64,000 nucleotides of DNA from Oscillospiraceae bacterium (lineage in GTDB: Bacteria; Bacillota; Clostridia; Oscillospirales; Acutalibacteraceae): NCBI GenBank assembly GCA_015065765.1, contig SVPP01000006.1, positions 60,104 through 124,103 on the forward strand, read 5' to 3'. Under the pieces are notes generated by a model. It was not told the origin of the DNA. It saw nothing but the letters and a program-made list of their open reading frames with translations, and searched no databases. Positions 8,335 through 17,676 of the stretch are shown here, piece after piece. Both the position numbers and the translations under genes were made by a program. The number at the start of each line of letters is the position of its first letter. Position 1 is the stretch's first letter.

Positions 8335-10293
8335 TTATTCAATTGTAATTCTTACTTCACCGTTTGAAATAATGCTGAGGGTGAGTGTGCCTGTTTCGGC
8401 ATCAAATTCTGTTTTCATCTTTGCACCGTTTGATCCGGTAGCAGTAACCGTGGGCTCTGTTTCATAGCCTGAAAGAATAATTACCGATTCTCTGAAGTTT
8501 TTCGGGTCGCTTCTCTTTCCGCCCTGAGCGTAAGAAAGCATAAACTCATGCTCACTTTCAAGTCCTGCACAAACAGTATCTGTGTCAAGGCGAAGATTGC
8601 ATAAATCAATATTCAGACAGTTTCCGTTTTCCTTGAAAATTGCATATGTGTGTGCAACAAATGTTGTATCAAGCTTCTTTCCGCTTTCAGGCAAAGTATA
8701 GAAAACACTCTGTTCACTGTCTATTGTTTTGTTTTCGTTACTGTTGAAAACATAGATATAATCGTTTATATCAAACAGTACACCGTCACCTGTATAAGAT
8801 TCTTCATAACGCTTGTTAAAGAACTTTTCCTTTATAGGATTTATGAAAAGAAGATTGAAGAAATATTTCAGGTCATTCAGAATGTAGCTGTCGGGTAAAA
8901 CCGACTCAGGGTCTGAATAAATAGGAAGAATGGGAATTATATAATATCTTCCCGTCGAGGGCACCCATGTTTTTGTACAGTCAAGATAAATATTATCGAA
9001 TTTTTCCTGGAAGAAAGTAAAAGAATCGCAATAAAGCCCCTGAAGAAAGTGTGCATCGTTACCGCTGACGGGATAAGATGCAGGCAGTGTCATTTTGTAG
9101 GCAACCTTGATTTTTTCCTTTACCTGTTCTTTTGAGGGCACGGCACCGTCAAGCACCATTCTGTAGAAAGGATAAAGCACATCATAGAAGGTGGGTGTCA
9201 TAACAACATTACCATTTATCCAATAATAAAGTCCGCCACGAGAAAATGTGCCTTCAATTGCATAAACCGTTGCACCGCCTACAAGGTCTGCTATCATATC
9301 TATTCCGTAAAGTACAGGAGGATATTTTGAAGTGTATGCAAAATCAGGTTCATTTGGTTTAACACCTAAATCATCATATTCGGTAAATCCCTCTTCATAC
9401 CAAAGGAAGTTTTCAAGGTTTACACCCCAGTTTCCGCACACGTCATCAAGCCAGCATCCCATAATATTTGACTGGGAAGCAAAATGTCTGCCGTGGCCGT
9501 TATGCTTATCCATGATAATTACATTTTCAGTGTTTGATTTGAGCAGATTATAAAGCTCTCTGTCCTTGAGAATATGGTTGACATAGTTGTTCTTTTTCCA
9601 ATAAATATATTCCATATCCTGCCAGATGAACAAGCCGCCGTTTTCAGCACAAGCTTTGATACATGATTTCATTCTTGCGAGAATATTTTTATTTACACCC
9701 ATGTCATTTGTTACAACGTCTGTTGCAAGATGTTCATTTGTAACACCGTTTGTTGAAAGCTCAACCTGAACATATCCAATGAGCGTCTCATGCTTTTTCA
9801 TCATATCTGAAAGCTCTTCCTGAGTAAAAGGCTCACGCTCCTTGTTTGTGCAGAAGCACTCCGATTGTACAACGATAGGAACATTATATTCATCCGTCCA
9901 GGTAAGAAGCTCATCCCAGAAAGCAAGCTGCTGCTGAGGATTGAGATAAGTAGGTCCCTCGTCGATGTAAATAACTGCAAATTCCTTTATGTCATCAGGA
10001 AGCGCCCAATAAGTCAGCACCGCCTCATAGGCAATATCGTATGGTGTGGGGTTTGGAAGGAATCGTGGACAGTTTCTTATCATAAAGAGTGGGTTTTCCT
10101 CATCCACATACATGCGAAGACCGTCAACCTTTTTTCTTGTTCTCACCGCTGAACTTACAGACGGATTTTCCGCAAGAAGCTTGTAATCAGATAAAGACGC
10201 ATCTGTTTCCGTGATACTATCTGCTGCTGAAATTTCAAGCGGTATCATCACAAGCATGATGAGTGCCAGAAATAAACTTAAAAATCTTTTCAT
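8335..10293 (-). CDS. Secreted GH98-like glycoside hydrolase
   Basis: 652 residues with a clear signal peptide (about 1-23, ending in ISAA). The central part resembles the GH98 catalytic module: a barrel strand AVIYIDEGPT, the segment CAENGGLFIWQDM, the CGNWG motif, and the block GGATVYAIEG...TPTFYDVLYPFYRM followed by PSKEQVKEK. The C-terminal ~250 residues would be the beta-rich GH98C-like domain. GH98 enzymes are endo-beta-1,4-galactosidases that release A/B blood-group trisaccharides or type 2 chain fragments. The match is by eye and distant; an unassigned clan GH-A family is possible. A GGAGG site precedes the start. Confidence 0.58.
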   Translation of the reverse strand: MKRFLSLFLALIMLVMIPLEISAADSITETDASLSDYKLLAENPSVSSAVRTRKKVDGLRMYVDEENPLFMIRNCPRFLPNPTPYDIAYEAVLTYWALPDDIKEFAVIYIDEGPTYLNPQQQLAFWDELLTWTDEYNVPIVVQSECFCTNKEREPFTQEELSDMMKKHETLIGYVQVELSTNGVTNEHLATDVVTNDMGVNKNILARMKSCIKACAENGGLFIWQDMEYIYWKKNNYVNHILKDRELYNLLKSNTENVIIMDKHNGHGRHFASQSNIMGCWLDDVCGNWGVNLENFLWYEEGFTEYDDLGVKPNEPDFAYTSKYPPVLYGIDMIADLVGGATVYAIEGTFSRGGLYYWINGNVVMTPTFYDVLYPFYRMVLDGAVPSKEQVKEKIKVAYKMTLPASYPVSGNDAHFLQGLYCDSFTFFQEKFDNIYLDCTKTWVPSTGRYYIIPILPIYSDPESVLPDSYILNDLKYFFNLLFINPIKEKFFNKRYEESYTGDGVLFDINDYIYVFNSNENKTIDSEQSVFYTLPESGKKLDTTFVAHTYAIFKENGNCLNIDLCNLRLDTDTVCAGLESEHEFMLSYAQGGKRSDPKNFRESVIILSGYETEPTVTATGSNGAKMKTEFDAETGTLTLSIISNGEVRITIE

Positions 10294-10315
10294 GTGTCAT
10301 ACCTCCAATACGCAG

Positions 10316-10344
10316 ATTCTAACATAAACAAAAAGCAAATGCAA
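10316..10344 (-). promoter_or_regulatory. Promoter of the GH98-like gene
   Basis: On the minus strand, TTGCAT and TAGAAT are separated by 17 bases, with transcription starting about 15 bases before the GGAGGT ribosome site. Confidence 0.6.
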
Positions 10345-10349
10345 CAAAA

Positions 10350-10383
10350 AAATACAGCCCAGCCGACAGACTGAGCTGTATTT
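10350..10383 (-). terminator. Terminator of the secreted GH3 gene
   Basis: The minus strand has an 11-pair stem ending AAATACAGC with its complement, followed by seven T. It sits 10 bases after the GH3 stop. Confidence 0.8.
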
Positions 10384-10392
10384 CAAATGATA

Positions 10393-12999
10393 CTAACAAA
10401 TTTTTTCTGCAAGCCAGAGAATCACATTAAGTATATTATTGAGAACAAATCTCAGGGCTGTAAACACATAAGGGAAATTCCACTCCCAGTCTGAAAGACT
10501 GTCGAGGTTTGCAGATAGTGATTCATCATATTCGCAAGGCTCAGTAAATGCTCTTGTACTCATCTTCGCAATGCAAAGATTTTTAGCTGCATTTCTCAGA
10601 GCGTTGCCCATACCAATCGGGTCTTCTTCGTATGTCTTTTTCAGAACAGACACATGTGAGGGATAGTTGAGAATCCACACGCCTGAAAGGATTGTATCGT
10701 TACCGTTATAAACTGCAATGACCGGATTCATGTAGCCTGTACCTGTCATGTTCCATGAATAGTCTGAAACAACGAAACCTTCAAAGCCCCATTCATTTCT
10801 GAGAACATCAATGAGAAGTGCTGAACAACCGCCTGCCCACGTTGTGCCGATTCTGTTGTAAGAAGACATGACTCCTGTGCATTTTGCTTCCTTGACGGGA
10901 ATCTCAAAAGCTTTAAGATATAATTCACGTATTGTCTGCTCGTCTGCCCATGTGCATACGCCTTTTCTGTTTGTATCCTGCTCATTAAGTGCAAAGTGCT
11001 TGATTGTAACTGCAAGGCCTTCTTTGTGACATCCCTTTATCATAGCAGAAGCAAGCTTTCCTGAAATTACAGGGTCTTCAGAGAAATATTCATAGTTTCT
11101 GCCGCCGGCAGGATTTCTGTGAAGGTTTACTGCAGGAGCATACCAGATATCCGTTCCCATATCTCTTGCTTCCTTACCTACGCCCTCACCAAGCTTTTCC
11201 ATAAGCTCTGTATTCCATGTGCAAGCCATAACTGCTACGCAAGGATAGGCAGTGCCAGTGTCAGTAAAAAGAATACCTTTTCTGCCTTTAACGCTTGAGG
11301 GGCCGTCATTGTCGCTTGTTTCAGGAATGCCCAGACGCTCAATTCCTCTTGTACCGTAACCACCGTCTGCGACCATCTCAGCCATTTCCTCAATTGTAAG
11401 CTGGTCAAGGAATTTATCCCACAGACTTTCATCCTCATAGACGTCTCTGAGAGTAATAACCTTGTCATAAACAACTCCTGTCTTCGGAATTGTTCCCTCT
11501 GTCTGAGGAGCCGGGAAATCATCGGCAGAAGCCAGTGCATCCTCTTTTTCAAGCTGTCTGAAAACAGGATATGCTTCTGCACCATTTTTTCTTGAAAGCA
11601 CAGGGAAACCGTTATATGCGTCTTCAAAGCGATTTGAAATTTCAGTACCGGTTACATCATCATATTTTATAATTCTGTCACCCGACTGAACATATTCAAA
11701 AGAATCAATGTGTTCTCTGACATTTTCGCCGAGAATGATTTTATATGTACCCTCTTCAACTACCCATGCCTCATTTACCTTATGGTCATAGGAAGCCATG
11801 TCATCAATATCAAATGTAATTGTGACAATTTCACTTTTACCGGGAGCGAGAATTTCAGTTTTATCGAAAGCAGCAAGACAGATTGCACTCTTTTCGATAC
11901 CGCCCTCGTAATAAGGTGCACTGTAATAAATCTGAACGGTGTCCTTACCGCTGACAGTGCCTGTGTTTGTAACCTTTACGGAAACGGTTATTTCGCTGCG
12001 TGTGATTTTCTTTTCAACTATCTCTTTTTCAAAGGATGTATAGGAAAGTCCGTAGCCGAAGGGATACTGTACTTTATTCTTTGCAAAGGTTTCAAAGTAA
12101 CGGTAGCCAACATAAATGCCTTCAAGGTATTCAAGATATTTTCCTTCTTTTTCATATCCGTGGTCGCCAAAACAAGCACTTGACGGATAATCTGATGTTT
12201 TATAAGCCACAGTATCTGCAAGTCTGCCTGAGGGATTTACATCACCCTTGAGCATTGATGCTACAGCTGTCATACCGAATTCACCGGGAATCCAGATAAT
12301 CGCCGCAGCCTTGATGCTTTCATACTCATCAAGCCATCCCATTTCCATAATATTGCCGATATTGAAAAGTACAATCACGTTTTCAAATGCACTGTCAAGC
12401 TTTTCGACAAGTCTGATTTCATCCTCTGTAAGATGAAGGATTTCAGGGTCAAGGTCCGTTTCCTCTGCACCGATTCTGCTGATTACAAGAAGAGCTGTAT
12501 CCGAATATGCTTTTGCCTCTGACATAACCTTATCATTCAGCTTAGACTGAGGCATTTCCTCAAGAGAATCTTTCGCAAGAAGAATTGCAAGACCGTTATT
12601 CAGAACGGTGTTCTTTGTCTTTGGAAGTGCATTTGAACCACAGTGCTTTTCATAAAGCTTGCGAAGGTCTTTGTTGTATTCAACACCCGCTTCATCAAGC
12701 GCGTCGTAAAAAGTAACCGGGTCATCTGAAACAACACCGCCTGAGCTTGAGCTTCCGATGAAAGGACATACCGAGCCTGCACCGAAAACATTCAGCTTTT
12801 TACCGTCAAGGGGAAGTACATTTTCCTCATTTTTCAGAAGTACAATACCCTCGCTTTCAACCTCAACTGCAATTTTTGAAGTTTCTTTTATAATTTCCGG
12901 GTCAATATCACCGCTTACTGCAAAAGCCTGAGGAAGAACAGAGAACATCATAATCGTCACAAGCAAAAGTGCAAGCAGCTTTTTCATTTTTCTTTTCAT
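10393..12999 (-). CDS. Secreted GH3 glycosidase with swapped domain order
   Basis: 868 residues from ATG at 12999, chosen for its AAAGGGG site and because it begins the signal peptide (KKLLALLLVTIMMFSVLPQA). The usual GH3 order is reversed. The C-terminal-type alpha/beta sandwich (EGIVLLKNEENVLPL) and fibronectin-like domain come first. The catalytic barrel follows at about residue 490 onward, with IKHFALNEQ and the nucleophile aspartate in GFVVSDYSW. This order is known from Ruminococcus and Butyrivibrio beta-glucosidases. The last ~25 residues form a hydrophobic, aromatic tail (from NFPYVFTALRF) that may anchor the enzyme. Beta-glucosidase is the default activity; beta-GlcNAcase or xylosidase cannot be excluded. 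Confidence 0.85.
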   Translation of the reverse strand: MKRKMKKLLALLLVTIMMFSVLPQAFAVSGDIDPEIIKETSKIAVEVESEGIVLLKNEENVLPLDGKKLNVFGAGSVCPFIGSSSSGGVVSDDPVTFYDALDEAGVEYNKDLRKLYEKHCGSNALPKTKNTVLNNGLAILLAKDSLEEMPQSKLNDKVMSEAKAYSDTALLVISRIGAEETDLDPEILHLTEDEIRLVEKLDSAFENVIVLFNIGNIMEMGWLDEYESIKAAAIIWIPGEFGMTAVASMLKGDVNPSGRLADTVAYKTSDYPSSACFGDHGYEKEGKYLEYLEGIYVGYRYFETFAKNKVQYPFGYGLSYTSFEKEIVEKKITRSEITVSVKVTNTGTVSGKDTVQIYYSAPYYEGGIEKSAICLAAFDKTEILAPGKSEIVTITFDIDDMASYDHKVNEAWVVEEGTYKIILGENVREHIDSFEYVQSGDRIIKYDDVTGTEISNRFEDAYNGFPVLSRKNGAEAYPVFRQLEKEDALASADDFPAPQTEGTIPKTGVVYDKVITLRDVYEDESLWDKFLDQLTIEEMAEMVADGGYGTRGIERLGIPETSDNDGPSSVKGRKGILFTDTGTAYPCVAVMACTWNTELMEKLGEGVGKEARDMGTDIWYAPAVNLHRNPAGGRNYEYFSEDPVISGKLASAMIKGCHKEGLAVTIKHFALNEQDTNRKGVCTWADEQTIRELYLKAFEIPVKEAKCTGVMSSYNRIGTTWAGGCSALLIDVLRNEWGFEGFVVSDYSWNMTGTGYMNPVIAVYNGNDTILSGVWILNYPSHVSVLKKTYEEDPIGMGNALRNAAKNLCIAKMSTRAFTEPCEYDESLSANLDSLSDWEWNFPYVFTALRFVLNNILNVILWLAEKIC

Positions 13000-13023
13000 A
13001 ATGTATGCCCCTTTCATACTAAA

Positions 13024-13067
13024 AAGGGCAACCTCAAAAATCCGAATTGAATTTTCAGGGTTGCCTT
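13024..13067 (-). terminator. Terminator of the Gfo/Idh/MocA gene
   Basis: Long inverted repeat (AAGGCAACCCTGAAAA pairing imperfectly with its partner), followed on the minus strand by CCCTTTTTAG. The secreted GH3 gene begins just downstream, so partial read-through may feed it. Confidence 0.7.
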
Positions 13068-13088
13068 GATTTAATAATACAAAAAAAT

Positions 13089-14087
13089 TTATCTTATGTC
13101 AACTGTTTTATCCTGAGGATACTCTATTCCGATAATATTTCTGATTTCGTCCATCTGTTCCGTAATATAAAGTGTCTGTTCAGGAGTGATTACGGGACTT
13201 GATGTCAATCCCTCTGAGACACATTTACACACATGAGAAATCTGCTCTTCAAAACCATTTCCTCTGTAAGGCACAGAAATTGTTTCGCTTTCTCCGTTAT
13301 TGAACTGAAGCTTAATTTCCTGAGGAGCATAAAACCTCGGAAGATATGCATAGCCTTTGCTGCCGTATACAAAGCCTTCGTTTGGTTTTCTGAGAAGTGT
13401 GGCACTTGAGATATCTGCAATAGAACTGTTTTTATATTTCACAAGAACTGCAGTGTGACTGTCTGTGCCGTTATAAAGTGACGCCTGAGCGTTAATTTTT
13501 TCAACATCCTTGCCGAGATACCAGCTTGCAAAGTTAAGTCCGTAAACACCTACATCGAGAAGTGAGCCTCCGCCGTTCTCAATCTTAAAAACGTGGTGAT
13601 CCATTTCATCCTCGTCCATTGTGTAGCAGAATTTGCCTTCAACTGCAAGAATGTCACCGAGAACTCCTTCTTTTACAAGCTCCAGCATTTTTATCGTACC
13701 CGGCACAAGCCTTGCCCACATAGCTTCCATGAGAAACACATTATTCTTTTTTGCACACGCAAACATTTCTTCTGCCTCTCTTTTGTTGACAGCCATAGGC
13801 TTTTCACAGAGCACGTGTTTCTTATTATTCATCATGAGACACGAACATGTTATATGTCCTGAATGAGGTACGGCAATATATGCTGCGTCAATAACATCCG
13901 ACTGAGCCATTTTTTCGTAACTGTCAAATCTTACCGGAATATCAAATTCCTCACCGAACTTTTCGGCATTTTCCTTTGTTCTTGATGCAACCGCCACAAG
14001 CTCTGCTTCTTCTACATTTTTTATTGCGGTTGCAAAGCGATGTGCAATCGTGCCAGTACCTACAATGCCGAACCTCAGTTTTTTCAT
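13089..14087 (-). CDS. Gfo/Idh/MocA-family NAD(P)-dependent oxidoreductase
   Basis: 332 residues from ATG at 14087; a GTG three codons upstream overlaps the AGGGG ribosome site and is less likely. The N-terminal Rossmann domain has GIVGTGTIAHRF and the family signature CEKPMAVN (about residues 95-102). The C-terminal alpha/beta domain contains GGGSLLDVGVYGLNFA, as in dihydrodiol dehydrogenase-like and sugar dehydrogenase members. The likely role is oxidation of a sugar or cyclic polyol in the cytosol. The substrate cannot be named. It may be co-transcribed with the GH3 gene downstream. Confidence 0.82.
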   Translation of the reverse strand: MKKLRFGIVGTGTIAHRFATAIKNVEEAELVAVASRTKENAEKFGEEFDIPVRFDSYEKMAQSDVIDAAYIAVPHSGHITCSCLMMNNKKHVLCEKPMAVNKREAEEMFACAKKNNVFLMEAMWARLVPGTIKMLELVKEGVLGDILAVEGKFCYTMDEDEMDHHVFKIENGGGSLLDVGVYGLNFASWYLGKDVEKINAQASLYNGTDSHTAVLVKYKNSSIADISSATLLRKPNEGFVYGSKGYAYLPRFYAPQEIKLQFNNGESETISVPYRGNGFEEQISHVCKCVSEGLTSSPVITPEQTLYITEQMDEIRNIIGIEYPQDKTVDIR

Positions 14088-14106
14088 GATAATCACCCCT
14101 GATTTT

Positions 14107-14134
14107 ATTATACAGATTCACATACAAAAAACAA
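14107..14134 (-). promoter_or_regulatory. Promoter of the Gfo/Idh/MocA gene
   Basis: TATAAT (minus strand) with a weak TTGTTT 16 bases upstream, 20 bases before the start codon. Confidence 0.5.
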
Positions 14135-14239
14135 TATCTTTGCAACATTTTTATAAAAAAGATGTAACCATCACTCTCAAAAAGCTAAAAATTCTTCTGT
14201 GACAACGAATTGCATTTTGAACAAAATTACATAATTTCA

Positions 14240-14268
14240 TTGACTGATTTTGAAAATTATGCTAAAAT
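14240..14268 (+). promoter_or_regulatory. Promoter of the PHP-domain gene
   Basis: TTGACT and TAAAAT with a 17-base spacer. It starts transcription near 14275 and thereby supports translation from 14309 rather than from an in-frame ATG at 14210. Confidence 0.72.
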
Positions 14269-14308
14269 ACTTAGTATCAAAAAATTATTCCAAGAGGAGG
14301 AATATAAT

Positions 14309-15814
14309 ATGAAATTCAAAAAGACTCTGGCAGTTTTAATGAGCATTCTGATGCTTTTCTCCATCGCTCCCATGGCTATGGCTGCTGACGGTGCAGACGT
14401 TGATTACAAAATCGATAACCCCTATGCAAACGTAGATTTTGAAAATGACAACGTTTACAAAGCTGACCTTCATTCACACACAACCTTCAGTGACGGCAAC
14501 AACACGCTCCCTGAAATGACTGAAAGACACTATGAACTTGGCTTTGATATCTACGCTGTTACAGACCACAGCTCTTGCTTCTACGGCTTTACAGAGCCTC
14601 AGCACGTTGACGTTATGAAGCTCTTCAGCCTTGTTAAGAACGGCTTTGTTGCAAGCGATGCTCTCTCAGAAGCAGGCACAGCAGCTAACGGCAACACTTA
14701 CACAGTTACAACATCTGAGGCAGGCGACCAGTATTATGCACAGGCAGGCGGCAAGCAGATGATGGGCGTTCCCTTCGGAAACGAGCAGAACGGTACATCC
14801 TTCAACAACGCTCACATCAATACATGGTTTGTTGACTACGGCCACGGCAGACTTGGCGGCACAAGCTACTATGAAGATGTTATAAAGGCTGTTGACGAGC
14901 TTGGCGGCCTGAGCGTTATCAACCACCCCGGTGAATACACTAACGCAAGAGACGAAATATTCACAGCAGATGCTTACAACAAAGATGATATCATGTATAA
15001 TTACAAAATCAGAAAATTTGAGCATCTTCTCATAAACTATGATTCATGCATCGGTATCGACATCAACAGTAAGGGCGACTCAAGAACACGCTTCGACAGA
15101 AAGCTCTGGGATATCATGCTTCAGGACCTTCTTCCCATCAGCAGAAATGTTTTTGCAATTGCTACAACTGACGCTCACAATCTCCATATCGTAGACTCAG
15201 GCTACACAATGCACTACATGCCCGAGCTTACATCAGCAAATCTCAAGAAGAATATGCAGGAAGGCGGCTTCTTCGCAGCAAGTAAATATGTGGGCAACCA
15301 CGATGAGCTTGCAACTCTCAGAGATGAGCTTAAAGCTATCGGCACAGCAGATGCACTTGCTTTCTATGAAATACTCGACCCGCTTGTTAACAGCAGTGCC
15401 GAAGATATGGCAAACGGCGGCGAAGGCAACAAATACGAAGCTCCCGAGGGAGAAGCACGTCCACTCTTCACAAATGTTGTTGTTAATGAAAAAGAAGATA
15501 CAATCACTCTTGAAGCCGAAAATGCTCTTGTTGTTCACTGGATTGCAGACGGCAAGGTTATCCACGTTGGCAATACAATCGACCTTGACGATTATTCAGA
15601 CGAAATCAGAAACTATGTAAGAGCTGAAGCATACGGCAAAGGCGGCGTTATGTATACTCAGCCCTTTGCTCTTGACTATAACGGTGTTCCCAGAGGCGGC
15701 GACTTCGGCGATTACTTCGACTGGGGCGTTATCGCTTCTGCAATCTGCGACAATCTCGTAAGAGCTCTCGCATTCATCCTCCCTGTTAACCTTATCGTAA
15801 ATATTTTTGGTTAA
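14309..15814 (+). CDS. Secreted PHP-domain metallohydrolase with hydrophobic C-terminal tail
   Basis: 501 residues from ATG at 14309 behind GAGGAGG. A signal peptide (about 1-24, MKFKKTLAVLMS to AMAAD) precedes a PHP domain with metal motifs DLHSHTTFSDG, VTDHSS, INHPGEY and TTDAHNLH. PHP proteins are metal-dependent phosphoesterases. Being exported, it may act on phosphorylated or lipid-linked sugars outside the cell, but the substrate is unknown. The end (VIASAICDNLVRALAFILP...) is a hydrophobic tail like those of other secreted proteins in this window. It is a single-gene unit with its own promoter and terminator. Confidence 0.85.
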   Translation: MKFKKTLAVLMSILMLFSIAPMAMAADGADVDYKIDNPYANVDFENDNVYKADLHSHTTFSDGNNTLPEMTERHYELGFDIYAVTDHSSCFYGFTEPQHVDVMKLFSLVKNGFVASDALSEAGTAANGNTYTVTTSEAGDQYYAQAGGKQMMGVPFGNEQNGTSFNNAHINTWFVDYGHGRLGGTSYYEDVIKAVDELGGLSVINHPGEYTNARDEIFTADAYNKDDIMYNYKIRKFEHLLINYDSCIGIDINSKGDSRTRFDRKLWDIMLQDLLPISRNVFAIATTDAHNLHIVDSGYTMHYMPELTSANLKKNMQEGGFFAASKYVGNHDELATLRDELKAIGTADALAFYEILDPLVNSSAEDMANGGEGNKYEAPEGEARPLFTNVVVNEKEDTITLEAENALVVHWIADGKVIHVGNTIDLDDYSDEIRNYVRAEAYGKGGVMYTQPFALDYNGVPRGGDFGDYFDWGVIASAICDNLVRALAFILPVNLIVNIFG

Positions 15815-15846
15815 TAATTTATTAATATTTTTCATTTAAATTGAAC

Positions 15847-15878
15847 AAAAACACCTGTGGTTTTTCTACAGGTGTTTT
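15847..15878 (+). terminator. Terminator of the PHP gene
   Basis: Twelve-pair stem AAAAACACCTGT with its complement, ending in a T-run. Confidence 0.88.
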
Positions 15879-15890
15879 TCTTTGGCTTTA

Positions 15891-15919
15891 TTGCTTTTTC
15901 AAAAAAAAACAGTTATAAT
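15891..15919 (+). promoter_or_regulatory. Promoter of the secreted propeller-like gene
   Basis: TTGCTT and TATAAT, 17 bases apart, about 55 bases before the start codon. Confidence 0.6.
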
Positions 15920-15978
15920 CATTTTGATACAATTATTAAAAAGTATTAAAACAAATAATCAAAAAGGAGAACAAAAAG

Positions 15979-17571
15979 ATGAACGCAATTTTCATGAAGA
16001 TCCTGACCGCTCTTTCAGCATTCCTTATGCTGTTCTTAAGCCCCGGCGGTCACATAGGACAGCCTGCAGTTGCTAAGAAATGTCCCGCATTCTACGGCGA
16101 AGCTGCAGTAGCAAATCCCCTTGAGGATGAAGGCAACATGCCCCTTCCTCAACATCCTTACCTTGCAACTGAAGGTACAAACGGTATGCATGGCAACTCT
16201 TACAACACAGATACATATGACTACATGGGCCCTCTCGGCATCAATCCCGTTGTTAAATCACGTTCAATGAACGTTTTCGGCGGACTTGTTGCTACACTCA
16301 TGTTTGACTCACAGGGCAGAATCATGTGCATCAGCGGTAACGTTGTAGGCTTCCGCCTTCTTCTTATCGACGCTGACACACTTGAAATTCTTGCTGAAAC
16401 TCGTCTTCCTCAGCGTCCCTCAACTGTTGAGGCTATAAAGACACTCAACTTCAGTGCTATTTCTTCAGACACATCAGGCGGCGCTTACTGCCACCTTCTT
16501 CCCGGTGACAGACCCATTATCGGTAACTCTGACAACATCATCCAGATTTACTATATCGATGAATCATCAGGTAAGCCTGAATGGAAAATCGAGCATGAAT
16601 GGGACATCGACCATCTTCTTCCCGAAGGTTCAAACCTTACAGACGCAATGCCTGACTACGATGGCAACATCTGGTTCATGACTCGTCCCGGTGAAATCGG
16701 TTACATCGAAAACGCTATGGACGAAGAAGCAAGAAAAGCTGAGCCTAAAGTTCACATCATGAAGCTTGAAGGCGAAGAAGTTCAGAACACATTCGCAGTT
16801 TGCGATGACGGTATCTACATCGTTTCCGACACAGCTATGTATCGTTTTGATATTGCTGAAAACGGTGATCCCATCTATACATGGAGAACTCCTTATGACA
16901 GAGGTACAACTCTTAAGCCCGGTGCTATCAACCAGGGTTCAGGTACAACTCCCACACTCCTTGACGTTCCCGTATACGACAAGGAAGGCGAAGGCGCTGT
17001 TCAGGTTGGCGTAAGAAAGCTCTGTGCTATTACAGACAACGCTGACGGCAGAGTAAACATCGTTGTTTACGACCGTACAACAGGTGAGGTTGTTGACCAG
17101 TATCCTCTCTTCACAGAAGGCAAGTCTGTAAGTGAAAACTCAATCGTGGCTTACGGCCGTTCATTCATCATTGAAAACAACTATTCAGAATCAGGTGCAG
17201 GCTTCCTTGAAAACAACCCCACAAGTGAACCCGGTGTTACAAGACTCGATATGAACTATGACTGCACAAAGCTTGAGCTTGCATGGCACAGCGAAGAAGC
17301 ATCTGCAACAGTTGTTCCCAAGATGTCAACAGAAAACGGTATTCTCTATCTCTACACAAGAGTTCAGAATGATGACATTCCCAAGAGAGCAGTTGCATGG
17401 TACTTCACAGCAGTTGATTTCAGAACAGGTGAAACACTCTACAAGGTATTTACAGGTTGCGGTAAAAACTGGAACAACTCATACGGTCCTATCACAATCG
17501 GACCTAACGGTCATGCTTATGTAGGCGTATTCAATGGTCTTATCTCAATCGAAGACGTACCCGCAAAATAA
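15979..17571 (+). CDS. Secreted protein of unknown function, probable beta-propeller
   Basis: 530 residues behind AAAGGAG. The N-terminus (MKILTALSAFLMLFLSPGG) looks like a signal peptide. The body alternates short beta strands with Gly/Asp turns, such as LMFDSQGRIMCIS, MPDYDGNIWFMT and TIGPNGHAYVGVF, the pattern of PQQ-like or SMP-30-like propellers. No catalytic motif was recognised. It is monocistronic, with promoter and terminator. Codon use looks strongly optimised (frequent AAC, CTT, GGC), suggesting high expression. It could be a surface binding protein or a lyase; no function is assigned. Confidence 0.7.
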   Translation: MNAIFMKILTALSAFLMLFLSPGGHIGQPAVAKKCPAFYGEAAVANPLEDEGNMPLPQHPYLATEGTNGMHGNSYNTDTYDYMGPLGINPVVKSRSMNVFGGLVATLMFDSQGRIMCISGNVVGFRLLLIDADTLEILAETRLPQRPSTVEAIKTLNFSAISSDTSGGAYCHLLPGDRPIIGNSDNIIQIYYIDESSGKPEWKIEHEWDIDHLLPEGSNLTDAMPDYDGNIWFMTRPGEIGYIENAMDEEARKAEPKVHIMKLEGEEVQNTFAVCDDGIYIVSDTAMYRFDIAENGDPIYTWRTPYDRGTTLKPGAINQGSGTTPTLLDVPVYDKEGEGAVQVGVRKLCAITDNADGRVNIVVYDRTTGEVVDQYPLFTEGKSVSENSIVAYGRSFIIENNYSESGAGFLENNPTSEPGVTRLDMNYDCTKLELAWHSEEASATVVPKMSTENGILYLYTRVQNDDIPKRAVAWYFTAVDFRTGETLYKVFTGCGKNWNNSYGPITIGPNGHAYVGVFNGLISIEDVPAK

Positions 17572-17584
17572 AATTATATTCTGA

Positions 17585-17610
17585 AAGCCATCGGGAAGCC
17601 GATGGTTTTC
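17585..17610 (+). terminator. Terminator of the propeller-like gene
   Basis: Seven-pair GC-rich stem (CCATCGG with its complement), then TTTTCTTTTT. Confidence 0.85.
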
Positions 17611-17616
17611 TTTTTA

Positions 17617-17645
17617 TTGACTGAAAAAATATAATAGTGTATAAT
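17617..17645 (+). promoter_or_regulatory. Promoter of the nif3-like/rqcH operon
   Basis: TTGACT and TATAAT with exactly 17 bases between, 32 bases before the start at 17677. Confidence 0.75.
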
Positions 17646-17676
17646 AAAATGCATAAAGTATAAAGTGGGTGTTCAA

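Noticed and set aside
14210..14308. Longer start for the PHP protein
   Set aside because: It lies before the predicted promoter -10 and lacks a ribosome site; 14309 has GAGGAGG and begins a signal peptide.
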